Source: Gavia stellata (taxonomy: Eukaryota > Chordata > Aves > Gaviiformes > Gaviidae). From it: a stretch of DNA of 64,000 bases. This document shows positions 11,701 through 22,156 of this stretch, piece after piece. A model generated the notes under the pieces. It saw only the letters and a list, made by a program, of their open reading frames with translations. It was not told where the DNA came from and searched no databases. Each line of letters begins with the position of its first letter. Position 1 is the first letter of the stretch. The stretch lies in NCBI RefSeq assembly GCF_030936135.1, contig NC_082595.1, positions 112,174,334 through 112,238,333 of the forward strand, in the 5' to 3' direction. The position numbers were made by a program, and so were the translations under genes.

Positions 11701-14700
11701 TTGGCTGAGGAAGCTTGAACCTATAGCTTCTTTATCCTAGAGAAGCTGGGAAATGATGGGCTCAGCACTAAGTTACAGCAGACAAGGTTTAGGATAATTT
11801 AGCAAAGACTTTGGTAAGCAAAGCCAAGCAAATTATTAGTCAGGAATATATTTTCCCCTCAAGTGTAAAAGGTTTAGGTACTAGACCGCTTTCTGCTCTC
11901 ATATTTTGACCACATTCACAAATAAGACAGAGACGTCTTAGGAATTACAGAAAGATAGCAAAGTACATAAGCAGAAAAGCGGCCCTAACAGCCTCCAAAA
12001 AACATACCATGAAGATGAACCAGTTGTTTCTAGGGAACAGGACACAATAAAAAAGTCTCTTGTTAATATCAGTAGCGGAAAAGATTGTGAGGAGTCATGA
12101 AGAAGACACTAATAACCAATAAAAAGCCCATGGCTTCCTAGAAATGAAGGATCTTAGAGGGCCAAGACACTTCTTGGGAACGGCCCCAGCAGGCAAATAA
12201 ATATCCGGCAATCTTTGGGAGTGTGATGGCAACAGCTTTATAAACAGGTGGAAAACACAGTAACAGGAGTCTTTTATACACAGCTGCAGATAGCAGAAAG
12301 GAAAGTGGCTGGCAGCACAGAGCATGCCACTCCTCAGAACAAGAGGAGGAGGCATGGAGAAGTGGTGACCTTCAATAAAACAAACTTCACCACGTTCCAA
12401 AAGCGGATAAAGAAGTTCCCATGTGAAGCAAGACTAAAGGGAGGGCGGGGGGGGGAGCTCAGGAGTGCTGGCAATTTCCTCAAGAAACAGATTAAGACCA
12501 GATGTGCCAGAAAGAAGTGGAGTAAGAGACAAACACGGCTAAATCGTGACTTTTCCTCTCACTGGAAACTCAAGGAATCACAATGGGAATAGAAACCTGG
12601 GGAAAGCAGAGCAGCAGCACGAAGGACTGAAAGCAGAAATGCCAAATTGCAAAGTGAGCTCTACCTGGGAAGGCCACAGTACCAGGAAAGCATCCTGTAA
12701 CAGCAAGGGGAAAACCCACAAGTTTCTGTTACCAAAAGAGGAGGAAACACTACCACCAGATGCCAAACGATGACAATACATTTAGTGCCTTTATTTCGGT
12801 CCTCAAGACAAGAATTAGTCGTGATGAGATCGTTAACACAATTAAGACACAAAGGAGATACAAACTTCCACAGCTGGGGAGAAATGTAGAGAGAACTCTC
12901 AGATAAATTAGAGCTTTTCAGGCTAGCAAGGATTGAATTAACCCCAGGCTGCTGAGGCCAGAATAGCGAATGCTGCCTATTTTTAAAGGGGAAAAAATGG
13001 AGAAACCAGGAAATTAGGATAAAATAACATGACCTCAACTTCTGCAAACATACTGGCACATGTTAGTGCATGCTTGGAAGATGAGGCAGCAGGTAGAGGC
13101 CAACACATTAGTTTGCCTTAATAAAACAATATTTAAGCAACATATTTTCTTTTTTATTATCACTTGCTATTTCCAAAAGGAATAATAATAAATGTCTTAA
13201 AATTAACGTATAACTTCTGAAAATTCCCTTGCGTTAGGGAAATACGGTCTCTGTAAACCAACCATAAGAAAAGGGGCAAAGTTGACTGGGGAAAAAAAAT
13301 ATATATCGTATTCAAATAATTCTTGTTAATAATTCACTGCCGAAACAAAAAGTATAGAGCAGAGTTCCCTCGGTGACCATCAGGAGTAAACAATAACACA
13401 TGCTTATAACTTTGTAGATAATAGCTAGCACATAGGGGCATTTTTTAAATTGAAAAAGCATTCTTGCATTGAAAATGGGCAGAAACAAATAGATTGAAAT
13501 AAGGCTAAAGGGAACTGCTACACTTAACAACAAGCTGGGACAAAATAAGGGATAGGGATCAACCCTCTGGGCAGCAGCTGCCTGTAAATGCTTGGGTTAC
13601 TGTCCACCCCAAGCCAAAGGCATCTCACAAACACTGAGCTTCCTGTGGAAATGTATGCGTTCACTGCGCGAAATAGATGAATTACTCCCTTCCTGCTAAT
13701 TAGCGCTGGTAAGGCTCAGATGGAGATCTGTTTGGGAGTACCACACCAGGAAAAGACATGGCTCAGTCTGGAGAAAAGAAATAAACCACAAAGTCAGATG
13801 CCTAAAAATCAAGATTTAAAAAGGAAAGCTGAAAGAATCAGGGTAACAGTCCAGGGAGGGGAAAAAAAAAAAAAAAAGGGGAAAAACCTACTAATAGGAT
13901 TCAAATACAGCAATTTCTCAAGTCTTACTGGGAATGGGCTATGTAGTAAAGCAAAGAGGGAAGACAGGTTAGACATCAGAATAAAAGACAGTTTACATAC
14001 TGCTTAACGCTAAAACAAATTCATCAGGGAGATAGCAGAACCTCCATCATTACCGTCCAGCTTATTTAAACGCTAAATTATAGGACAAAATGGGAATTCA
14101 GCAGAGTTGATCCTGCTGGGGAAAAGCAGGTAACCTAAGAGATTTTCAAAGTCTCTTCTGCCTCACTCTCCTACAGCAACAAAAGTCCTAGACCAAGATA
14201 CGTCTAATCCAACTTACCTCGCTTATTCACCTCACGCGGAGATTGGCTTGAAGGAATAATGCCATCATCTGACTCGCAGGTTGTAGAAGAACTGATTTCC
14301 TCAACATCCTATAAATTAAGACAGTTTTTTTAAGGGCAAAAAGAAAACTCTCCGGTTGATTAAGTTCTCAGACAGCAGCTACAGAATCACATACAGTTCA
14401 AGTGACCTTCACGGGAGCATTAATTGACATAACGAAGTGTTACCAATGGCTCTATGTTCCAATAACGAAACACAGTCTTAGCAGCCTACCCGCTAAAGTT
14501 ACACCTGAACGCTGACTCTGAAATTATTGTCAGAAACATTGCACCCCAGCACTGACGAAAAACTCATTTCCTGCAGTTACTGGCAGCCTTGAGGAGTGCC
14601 ATGGACATTGCTCACCCACCTGCCCTTCACTGCTGTAAGACCAAGTTGTTGACAAACAATTATCATGGTTTTCTTGATTCTCAACGCCTTAACACCTACT

Positions 14701-17700
14701 TATGCCCCTGCTTTTGTTTTAGTGCAGGATGTGGTTTTCCCCCCTCTGCTTCGTTCCCTGACTACAACTGTGCATCTTCACAGCTTCTGGAAGCCCCTCG
14801 CAAACGTTCTGTAAAAAATGAAAGTTTGCCAAACTGATTTTTGCCTCGAACTCTGCTCTTTTTGTATGCGACAATGTGTTATTTCCCATCTCGTCAGGAA
14901 CTCTAGACAGCCACCAGATAAAGCTACCGGCTCTAGCGGAATCTGAGACTAGATCAAGGCCAGGCCTGGTCTGTATTCAGTTTGCAGTAACAAGGTCACT
15001 AAGTTCCCTTTTCAAACGCTCCATGCTTCTGGTTAACCTCTGAGAAATAGTTTGCCAACACAAAAAACTGCCGTCACAGCAGAATCAAATGCTTTCAAGT
15101 TATTTTTTTTTTTTTACTGCACATGCAAGATTAGATTGCATGAGCTAACATTTGTTGTTTATTAATGCTGCATTGTAAAAACATATTGACAATCAAGTCA
15201 GGAATGTGAGAGAGATACTATAACAGCGCAGGTGAACAAAGGAGGCAATAAACTGTCCTTTATTGAACCAACACAGGAATATAAAACACATTAGCCCTAT
15301 AAAAACAGCTTCCCATCTTGTTCACTGCTTCCTTTCAAGGCCCAGTATAAAATACTACGGGAGTATTCCAGTGGCTTTTCTTACTTTCCTACGTTTTAGA
15401 TGCCAGAACGCAACAGCAAAACGTGACATTAAATTTAATTAAATAGTTTGCAAGCCTGTTCCGAATTTGTATTTTACTGCTGCACTCATTCTGTTGCCAC
15501 CCTTACCTCTCACACCTAAGCCCTGCGTTAGGAAGCGAAATCCACTTCGCAAGCTAAACAATTCTCTAACAAACCCTAAAATGAGAAGTGAGGTCTGGCA
15601 AGCATTAACGGGTTGGGAATAAGCACGACTCATTGCGAAGTTTAACCGTGCTGGCGCTGCTAAACATATTCGCACAAGAATCAAATGTAAGTTTTAAAAA
15701 AAACAAACCCTCAAACCAACACTTTTCTATCACCAGGAGTATTCACTGCTAAGGTAGCAACAGATAAAAACAGCTTATACCTCTTCAGCGATACGGAAAA
15801 AGGTTACAGTTCCTCAAACACAGACCAGCTCAGAAAACTCCTGGTTGGTTTGTTAAAGCATGAGAAGCTGGGGCTTAGTCTCGCTTCCTTGGAGAAGGGA
15901 GCTGCGGAACTAGCACCCATAGTTCCTGCTGAGAAAATAATCGCCAAAAAGATAACCCCGGACCAGACCAAATCCTGCTAGCGCTGCCTGAATTGCAGCG
16001 CAGGCTGTACCAGCAAGTAACATCTTGTGACCCAGGAGAAACCTCTGAACAAAGACACTCGAGAAACAATTTTGCTTTCTCTGTCCGATTACTTCAGTGG
16101 CTGAGGAAAAACAAGATTGGCTTCAAGGAGCACAGCAGGAGGATTCTTGCGAAGCGCCTCCTTCCTCCAGCTTTGAGCAGGCACTGTTTTGAAGACAGTG
16201 TCTAGGGAGAACGCCCAGGATGTGGGCTGATGACCTCCCCAAAACTCAGCAAGGTCTGACTTGGCGTTTGTTACATTTATTAAAAGAGAAGGAAAAAAAA
16301 AAAAAGGACATTTAAAAACTTCTTTTTCAGCTTGGCCCTTTACCATGAAAAAAAATAAATATACAGCTTGTTTTTTGCAAAAACATCATGCAGAAAGCTT
16401 TCCTTTCAGCCGTCATTAATGGAATATTTTACCACACCAGAGAGCTAGCGACAGACAGGGATGCTGACGAGAACTTCCTGAAAGTTCACCACAGTTGTAT
16501 GCCTTCATAAGGCAGGAATAAATCTGTGAAAGTTTTCCTAGGGAAAATCCACTGTTATATCTAAATAAACACCCTACGTCCGAACAACTGGAGCCTGTGT
16601 TACTTCCAGCTTGCTCAGTGAGCTCCAGGCGTATCACCCGAATGCCTCCGCGGGTCCGGGTGACACCTCGACTTACCACGTTCTCTGCATCGCTGTCTCC
16701 TGCGGCTGCAGACTGGGAAGCACAAAACGGACCAGAGGCGCTTCCGCTTTTCTGCAGAGGTGTTTTACCTTCACATGCCGAATCTCTCTCTTGATTTACA
16801 GAGCCTGTAAAGTCTGCCCCGTTCTCATTTTCCTTCTTCTGAGGCACAGAAATACTTCTCAAGACACCATCCGCCTCAAGACCTTTGTTTCTATCGGCTG
16901 AATTAGACTTTGGAGTTGTCGGTGGTCCAGACTGATCCTTTTCTTGCAGGGATTTGGGGAGACTCTGGAGGGACTTAGTGTCTACAACTATTTTTTTAGA
17001 GTGCGATTTCTTCTGGGCAGAAAAGAACGCTGCTCCCAACTGGAGTTTCAGGGCTGGTTTAACTGTCATGCTTAGAACTCTGAAGGGTGAATCCATCTTC
17101 TTTTTAATTAGGCAATTCACATTCTCTTTCTCCACACTGGGTTTTCCTGCTGGCGTCTCTCCCTTTGCCTTCTTCAGTGTTTTGGAGAGAGTTTTGCCAT
17201 GCTTGGAGTTAGCTGCGTGCTTGGTTGGCTTTGAGCTTATATTCCTGCTCAAGTTCCTGTTCATCTTCTCAGTCCTGCTGGCAGCTGGGAGATTTTCATC
17301 CCTGTTCCTCTCACCCAAAGAGTGGCTCTCGTTCAGTTGTTTCCTCTCAAGAGGAGTAAGGTATCGCTTTTCCTTGCTATAAAAAGACATCGCAGGCACA
17401 AGGGGCTTGTACGAGGAGGCCGTCTTTGGGGATAATTTCCTCGAGGACTCCCTCTGCGCGGCTGTGGGAACGCTGGCTGCCTGACGGGGTGAAACATCCA
17501 GCCTCCTCGACAGTGCCAGCTTCACCGGGACAGCCTCATTTTCTTTCATCTCATCGCTGGAGCTTGATGACCATTTTATTTGAGAAGCAAACCAATTATT
17601 TCTCGATTTCTTGAGCGGAGAGAGACCTTCAAAGCCTGTCATCGTTTTTTTCAGAGGAGTCTCAAAGGCTGAACTGTAAAAGTAATGACGGAGCAAAACA

Positions 17701-19283
17701 TCACATATACTATTGAAAGCTTTTCAATTATTGTTTTACTTAAATAACACTTAATTTTCACTCAGCCTAGTTGCCTGTACTGCTATATGCCCTGGAACAA
17801 ATACAAATATCAAAATATAATATACAAATATCAAAAGGCCTAAGACTGTCTCGCCATTCTCCGCATATTTTATTTTAAATAGCAAATCTATTTTCCTGCC
17901 TGAACTTGTTAAAGCACCTGGGAACAACATTCTGCTTTCTGGAACGCTGCTGACAGGATCAGCACTATTCGTGACTAAGGAGAAAAATATAAACAATGTT
18001 TGATTTGTTGCAGACCACCTCTGTCAACTCAAATTTGTGCCTCTGAAAAAGTTTGTGCATCCCTCACCCCCAGAGAAAACTGGGGCGGGGGGGAATCTCA
18101 GAAGATTTTACAGCAGTTTCTGAAAGGCAGGCCCTGACATCTCACTCTGACAGCTATTTCAGCATCTCAAACCTCATCAGTAAATCACTAACAGCCTCTG
18201 AACCTACTGCCCAAACAGAGATAATACATTTATACGAAGGCCACGTTCAGCCGTTCCTGGTTGTAACACAATAGCTGGCACACAACGCAGCGAGGCGTTT
18301 CCTCAGCGAGTGTTTACACTTTATCTCAGGAATTTGTCCTGCCAATTCAGAAATCAAACTTCGCTCTTGATCTCTCCCCCACCCCAGAAATATTTTGGTG
18401 GGGGAAGTACAGGACAAGCATGAGAAAAATCTGTTCAGCTGGTAGAGTTACGAAAGAATGAGAAACCAGTTATTCTTGTGGACTTCAAACTCAGCTTTTT
18501 GTTCGTTGCCAGTGGCTTCTCCTCCACTAGATTTAAGGGGGGAAAAAAAAAATCTATAATTTTTTAGGTACACATAACAAAGGAACTATTTTTCCATTAA
18601 CACTAGAAGACTATTCAGATAATTTGTACGGACCTCAGTATTTCTGTACTGTATATCAAAGTCTTTCCAAATGAGAAAGATTGAGGCTCTACCACAAATA
18701 AATGCAAACATCAGGGGGTTTATTTCTTAAGTTTCTAAACAATCAGTTTTTAGGTTTCTACCAGTTTTGCGACCTACTCAGGGCTAGGTCCGTGTGTGAA
18801 TGTCACATACAGGAATGTGCACTTGGCAGAGGTGAGTGCCAAAACAAGATACCTTTCTCTAACAAAAGAAAAAATGCTCGAACGTGAAATCCTAACATGA
18901 ATGTACGAAAGTGGGCCTGCAAAGTATCAGCTCAGTGTGATAGCTTTTCTCATTTCTAATTCTGTGCTACGCTATACACCAAAAATAATTTTTAGCTTCG
19001 GTTTCCCTATATATTAGATGCAATCTCTCAAGACACACAGTACAATATAAAAATGTTGTAAGTCGCTGAGTAATAAACATGGGCTGATGCTAACTGTGTC
19101 TCAGAACCATCTTAATATTTTTCCCACTTTACATGAAAAGCTCTCAGGGATTTTAAACATCTAATTTATTCTACGTGCAGCCGTTAAGTTGTTTTTATTA
19201 GAAGACCAAATCTATGAAAAGTTAACATACCCATCAGTATCAGTAGAACTACGGGTCCTTTTCTGTGGCGTCACGGCTGCCAT
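2658..19283 (-). CDS. ESCO2: ESCO2, cohesin acetyltransferase (complete coding span, 10 coding exons)
   Basis: ESCO2 acetylates two lysines of cohesin SMC3 during S phase to lock sister chromatids together; it works in the nucleus on chromatin and with MCM helicase. Coding exons on the minus strand in transcript order: 19283-19231, 17673-16677, 14308-14218, 11324-11264, 7378-7252, 5652-5521, 5205-5116, 4647-4504, 4101-3920, 2796-2658. All have AG/GT borders, all phases join, and the total is 2016 nt (671 aa plus stop; human is 601). The N-terminus [13 protein letters not shown] resembles human. The large exon holds the conserved boxes [13 protein letters not shown] and [11 protein letters not shown]. 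Exon 5652-5521 holds a CCHH zinc finger (Cys455, Cys458, His473, His477). The last exons hold the acetyltransferase end, [21 protein letters not shown] noncoding first exon is expected near 21107-21170. Confidence 0.95.
3578..3608. repeat. A24T7 homopolymer tract in ESCO2 intron
   Basis: A run of 24 A followed directly by 7 T. It is a simple-sequence tract in the last ESCO2 intron, likely length-polymorphic and error-prone in sequencing. Confidence 0.95.
3920..4101 (-). CDS. ESCO2: ESCO2 exon, acetyl-CoA-binding part
   Basis: Encodes about residues 566-625, including [12 protein letters not shown] and [14 protein letters not shown], the acetyl-CoA loop of the GNAT fold. The exon is far more GC-rich than neighbouring ESCO2 exons and introns. 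The loop reads RGKGIA, whereas human, as I recall it, reads RRKRIA. Confidence 0.94.
4504..4647 (-). CDS. ESCO2: ESCO2 exon, acetyltransferase domain
   Basis: Encodes about residues 518-565, with [13 protein letters not shown] and [15 protein letters not shown]. Both borders are in phase 0, with acceptor TTAG and donor GTACAG. Confidence 0.94.
5116..5205 (-). CDS. ESCO2: ESCO2 exon, start of acetyltransferase domain
   Basis: Encodes about residues 488-517, containing [20 protein letters not shown], a near-exact match to human ESCO2. Phase 0 at both ends. Confidence 0.95.
5521..5652 (-). CDS. ESCO2: ESCO2 exon, CCHH zinc finger
   Basis: Encodes about residues 444-487. The finger reads [10 protein letters not shown] and, 14 residues after the second Cys, the His pair in AQHIQHH. 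This zinc finger is shared by all Eco1/ESCO enzymes. Phase 0 at both ends. Confidence 0.95.
7252..7378 (-). CDS. ESCO2: ESCO2 exon, linker before the zinc finger
   Basis: Encodes about residues 401-443, a Ser/Pro/Lys-rich linker ending KRSRDQMII, which matches human KTKDQLII. Acceptor TTTCAG, donor GTAAGG. Confidence 0.9.
11264..11324 (-). CDS. ESCO2: ESCO2 small exon, linker
   Basis: Encodes about residues 381-400 with [16 protein letters not shown], matching human TVYPIFSASSVNSKR. Without this 61-nt exon the reading frame between its neighbours is lost, which supports it. Confidence 0.9.
14218..14308 (-). CDS. ESCO2: ESCO2 small exon, acidic/serine linker
   Basis: Encodes about residues 351-380 ([18 protein letters not shown] and onward), poorly conserved. 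Supported by clean TATAG acceptor, GTAAGT donor and by the phases of the exons on either side. Confidence 0.85.
16677..17673 (-). CDS. ESCO2: ESCO2 large N-terminal exon
   Basis: A 997-nt exon for about residues 18-350, mostly disordered, basic and serine-rich. Two islands are conserved with human: [17 protein letters not shown] (human FYNQNKWYLNPLERKLI) and the box around [20 protein letters not shown]. These are the N-terminal elements linked in the literature to MCM/replisome recruitment. Reading continues past the donor at 16676 (GTAAGT) for about 87 codons by chance. Confidence 0.93.
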
Positions 19284-19299
19284 GTCTTCACCAGAGCAC
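19231..19299 (-). CDS. ESCO2: ESCO2 exon with start codon
   Basis: The ATG is at 19283-19281, 17 nt inside the exon (acceptor TTGTAG). It encodes [17 protein letters not shown] and ends in a split Gly codon (donor GTATGT). Human starts MAALTPRKRK, which supports this start. Confidence 0.9.
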
Positions 19300-20569
19300 C
19301 TACAAGAACACGTTTTTAATAGCTTGAAATAGATTTCCAGTAAAAAATGAAACTAAACAATAAAAAAAAACCCCTTAGTAAAGAAGGAGAAGGTGGAGGC
19401 CTGGGAAGAAAACACTAAATGGCAGCAGTTCAGGCATGACAGAGACCAGAGCAATACAGGGCCGTGTTTCAGTTGAGCGTAAGCTGTAAAACAATTCTGC
19501 CATCACAGACAAATACATCCTAAAGTCCCTTTTTCCAAAATGGAGTCAGATAATTCAGAAACAAGTTTTACTCTCCATCCCTCACGTTCCTCTTGCAAAG
19601 CTCATTCCAGACCTCACTAACTTGCTTCCTAGAAACCTGCTTGCTCCTGCCTACATTCACGGTCAGTTTATTCCCGTGAGGATTTCACGTTGGCATTTAC
19701 CTTCCAGCCGAGACAGCTCTTTACCCAACAGACTTTTAGAGTGTCTCTCCCAGCTCCCTTCTTGCCAAATACCATAATCCACGCTTTTTTAGCCTACGTG
19801 AACACAGCAGCCATTTAAACCACTGCAAGACTCGACGCTGCGTGTTCCATCTCTTCCAGTTTGAGATAATTATCACACAATATTCACTTTGGTGCTACCT
19901 GGCGTTTCACAACCGAAACTCCAGAGCAAACAAATATCCTGTATCCAAAAGAACTGATAATAAATATTCATAAACTGCTAGAACGCCACATAAAGAAGAA
20001 TTTATTCAATAATCTGCCAGCAGGGGGAAGTTCCTCCCAAGCTGCCCGCATTAAGGCATTGCTGGTTTTGGGGAGGCGGTGACTGATGACAGCCCAGACA
20101 CGCCATGCTCTTGTCAAGCCCAGGAACACCAAGGACACGAGCGGAGGCAGAGGATTGAGCCAGGAGCTGCGTAGCTGCAGCAGGAGTTGTACAACCTCAG
20201 CACAGCGCAGTGCTGGCAGAGGGGGGGCTTCAAGAGAGGGCAGGCAATGCCCTAGAAGCACAGGGCAACAGCGAGGAGCCTGCAGGTACCTGGGAAATAA
20301 GATATTGGGTGCAGATGAAAGGGAGAAGATAAGACAAGGACACGCTGTTGGCGGAAGAGTCAAGGTGCACGTGTGGGGGTGGCAATCCCTATAACCTTGC
20401 ACTGTTAACCTGAGGATCCCACAGACAGCCCTCTGTAGAGCAGCTCTCCGCTGCCCACCCCAGCCACCCACACCCCTTCCCAAAACGTTCATCATCCAGT
20501 TCCCAACTCCCTCCTCCAGCAAGTCCCACGCCTCTGGCACCCCCAAAAGCCCCGCACCTCAACACTGCG

Positions 20570-21060
20570 CCAGCCCCTCACCCCAGCGACACAGATGCCC
20601 CACACCTCAGTATTGTGTCAGTGCCCACAGACCCCACAGGCACCCTGCACCCTCCGGGGGCACCAGCCCCTTACCCCAGCACCTCCCACCCCCCGGACCT
20701 AACCAAAGCGCCCCACGCCCCCCAGGACCTCCCCACTCCCCGCACCGGACCCGGCTCCGGGGCCTGGCCCCACACTGCCCCCCCCCCCCGGTCCCCCACC
20801 CCACCTGCACCGGTACGTGGGGCCTGGAGCACCTCAGCATCGCACCAAACCCCCAGTCCGGGGCCCCACAGCCCTCACCCCCCCCCAACACCGCGCCAGG
20901 CCCAGGGCCCAGCGTCCCCCCCCCTCAGCCCGCGGAGGCGCCTCAGAACCGCACCAGGCCCTGACACCTGCACCCCTCCTTCCCCCTACACGGGCCCTGC
21001 GCCTCGGCACGGCACCAAACCCTCACCTGCCGCCCTCCACACGCACCCGAGCGGCCCCCG
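20570..21060. repeat. C-rich degenerate tandem repeat beside ESCO2 exon 1
   Basis: A C-rich, G-poor stretch in which CACCTCAGCATCGCACCA-like segments recur several times with variable spacing (for example near 20604, 20829, 20940, 21003). It lies in ESCO2 intron 1. Divergence is high and the unit length is not constant. Confidence 0.5.
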
Positions 21061-21106
21061 GCCCCCTCCCGGCCCCGCTCCCCCCGGCCCGGCCGCGCTC
21101 CCTCAC

Positions 21107-21300
21107 CTCAGCGCCGCCTCCGCCGCCAACACTCCCGCGCCTTCGAACCCGCGCGCCTTCTCCCGCCCGCCCGCCCTCCTCTTTCTATTGGCCGAGCGCC
21201 TCGTCACTCACATGTATTGCATCGCCATTGGCCTAAGTACGGCGCGCCGCTTTGCACCCGTCCCACCCGTTTTCCAGCCAATCAGAGAGCAGAGCTGGCC
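21107..21300 (-). promoter_or_regulatory. ESCO2: ESCO2 core promoter and likely noncoding exon 1
   Basis: A donor-like GAG|GTGAGG ends at 21107 on the minus strand and would close a noncoding first exon. Upstream lie TTCGAA (21142-21147), a match to the CHR cell-cycle element TTYGAA, and inverted CCAAT boxes at 21187-21191 and 21227-21231, about 40 bp apart; a third CCAAT is at 21278-21282. There is no TATA box. CCAAT pairs plus a CHR are typical of DREAM/MuvB-controlled G2/M and S-phase genes, which suits ESCO2. The exact start site is inferred. Confidence 0.55.
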
Positions 21301-21318
21301 ACACCTCCTCCCAGAGAG

Positions 21319-21399
21319 ACTCCAACTCCCAGCGTGCCTCGCGAGCGCTGAGCCGCCTCCGCGCTGGGGTGGGCGCGGGGGCTGATGGGAGTTGTAGTC
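21319..21399. promoter_or_regulatory. Two inverted ZNF143-like motifs
   Basis: ACTCCAACTCCCAGCGTGC (21319-21337, plus) and TGGGAGTTGTAGTCC (within 21384-21400, the reverse orientation) match the long ACTACAACTCCCAGCATGC promoter motif bound by ZNF143/THAP11. They sit in the CpG-rich divergent ESCO2-CCDC25 interval. ZNF143 sites of this kind are commonly near transcription starts. Confidence 0.6.
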
Positions 21400-21777
21400 C
21401 GTGCGCGGTGCGGCCGGAGGAGGGTACGGCAGGCGAAAGCCGCGGCAGTTAAACCAAAAGTCATTCACAAAGCCAACGGAGGTTTTTTTCTCCCACTGGG
21501 TGGCACCCTCTTTCTCCCTCTTCGGCGAGCGATTCCGCTTCCCTGCGCTTCGATCCGCAGCCTCGGAAAATGCCGACGGCGACATCCCTCGGGGAGGCCT
21601 GAGGGGGCCTGTGAGGGGTCACAGGGCGGCGGCAGCTCCACGGAGGCTCCTCGATGAGGTCCTGCCGTGGCCCCCAGGCATACTCCGAAGGCCATTTACG
21701 CCTATCCAGGAAAAGTAAAATAAAATAAACTAAACTGTGCCCGGGGCCTCACGCAAACACTGAGCTGGAGGAGCTTC

Positions 21778-22032
21778 GCGCATGCGCAGACGTGGCGCGC
21801 GCGTGCGCGCACACCCCCCCCCCGCAGAGCTGCGCATGCGTAACGTGGAGTGCCAGCACTGCTCTGGCGTAAGGCGCATGCACAAGACTCCGTGCCGTCG
21901 CCTCCCGGGGGATATGCGCATGCGCAACGCTCTTTCTGGCTTCACCGCCCGGGCTGCTGGCGCATGCGTAGGAGGAGGGCACTAGCGTTCGCACTGTATT
22001 GCGCATGCGGGATCGTTCTGTGCGCAGGCGCC
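21778..22032. promoter_or_regulatory. CCDC25: Cluster of NRF1-like sites upstream of CCDC25
   Basis: Six GCGCATGC-type NRF1 palindromes start near 21778, 21831, 21873, 21914, 21959 and 22000, and a weaker TGCGCAGGCGCC lies at about 22021. They precede the CCDC25 ATG by 100-350 bp in a CpG island. Gaps between starts are about 53, 42, 41, 45 and 41 bp. NRF1 binds YGCGCAYGCGCR in TATA-less promoters. Confidence 0.75.
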
Positions 22033-22131
22033 CTGCTCCCTTCCGCCCCTCCGCTGGCCGCCAGCGCTGCTGGAGCGGGAGAGCGGCAGCCGTGTGGAGC
22101 CCCGGGCCGGGCGGGCTGAGGAGCCGCCGCC

Positions 22132-22156
22132 ATGGTGTTTTACTTCACCTCCAACG
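22132..22156 (+). CDS. CCDC25: CCDC25 first coding exon
   Basis: Encodes MVFYFTSN plus one base of a split Val codon; donor GTGAGT. Human starts MVFYFTSS. Confidence 0.94.

Noticed and set aside
16416-16676. Extension of the ESCO2 large-exon frame beyond the donor
   Set aside because: The strong GTAAGT donor and phase match to the next exons show that this is intron read-through, not coding sequence.
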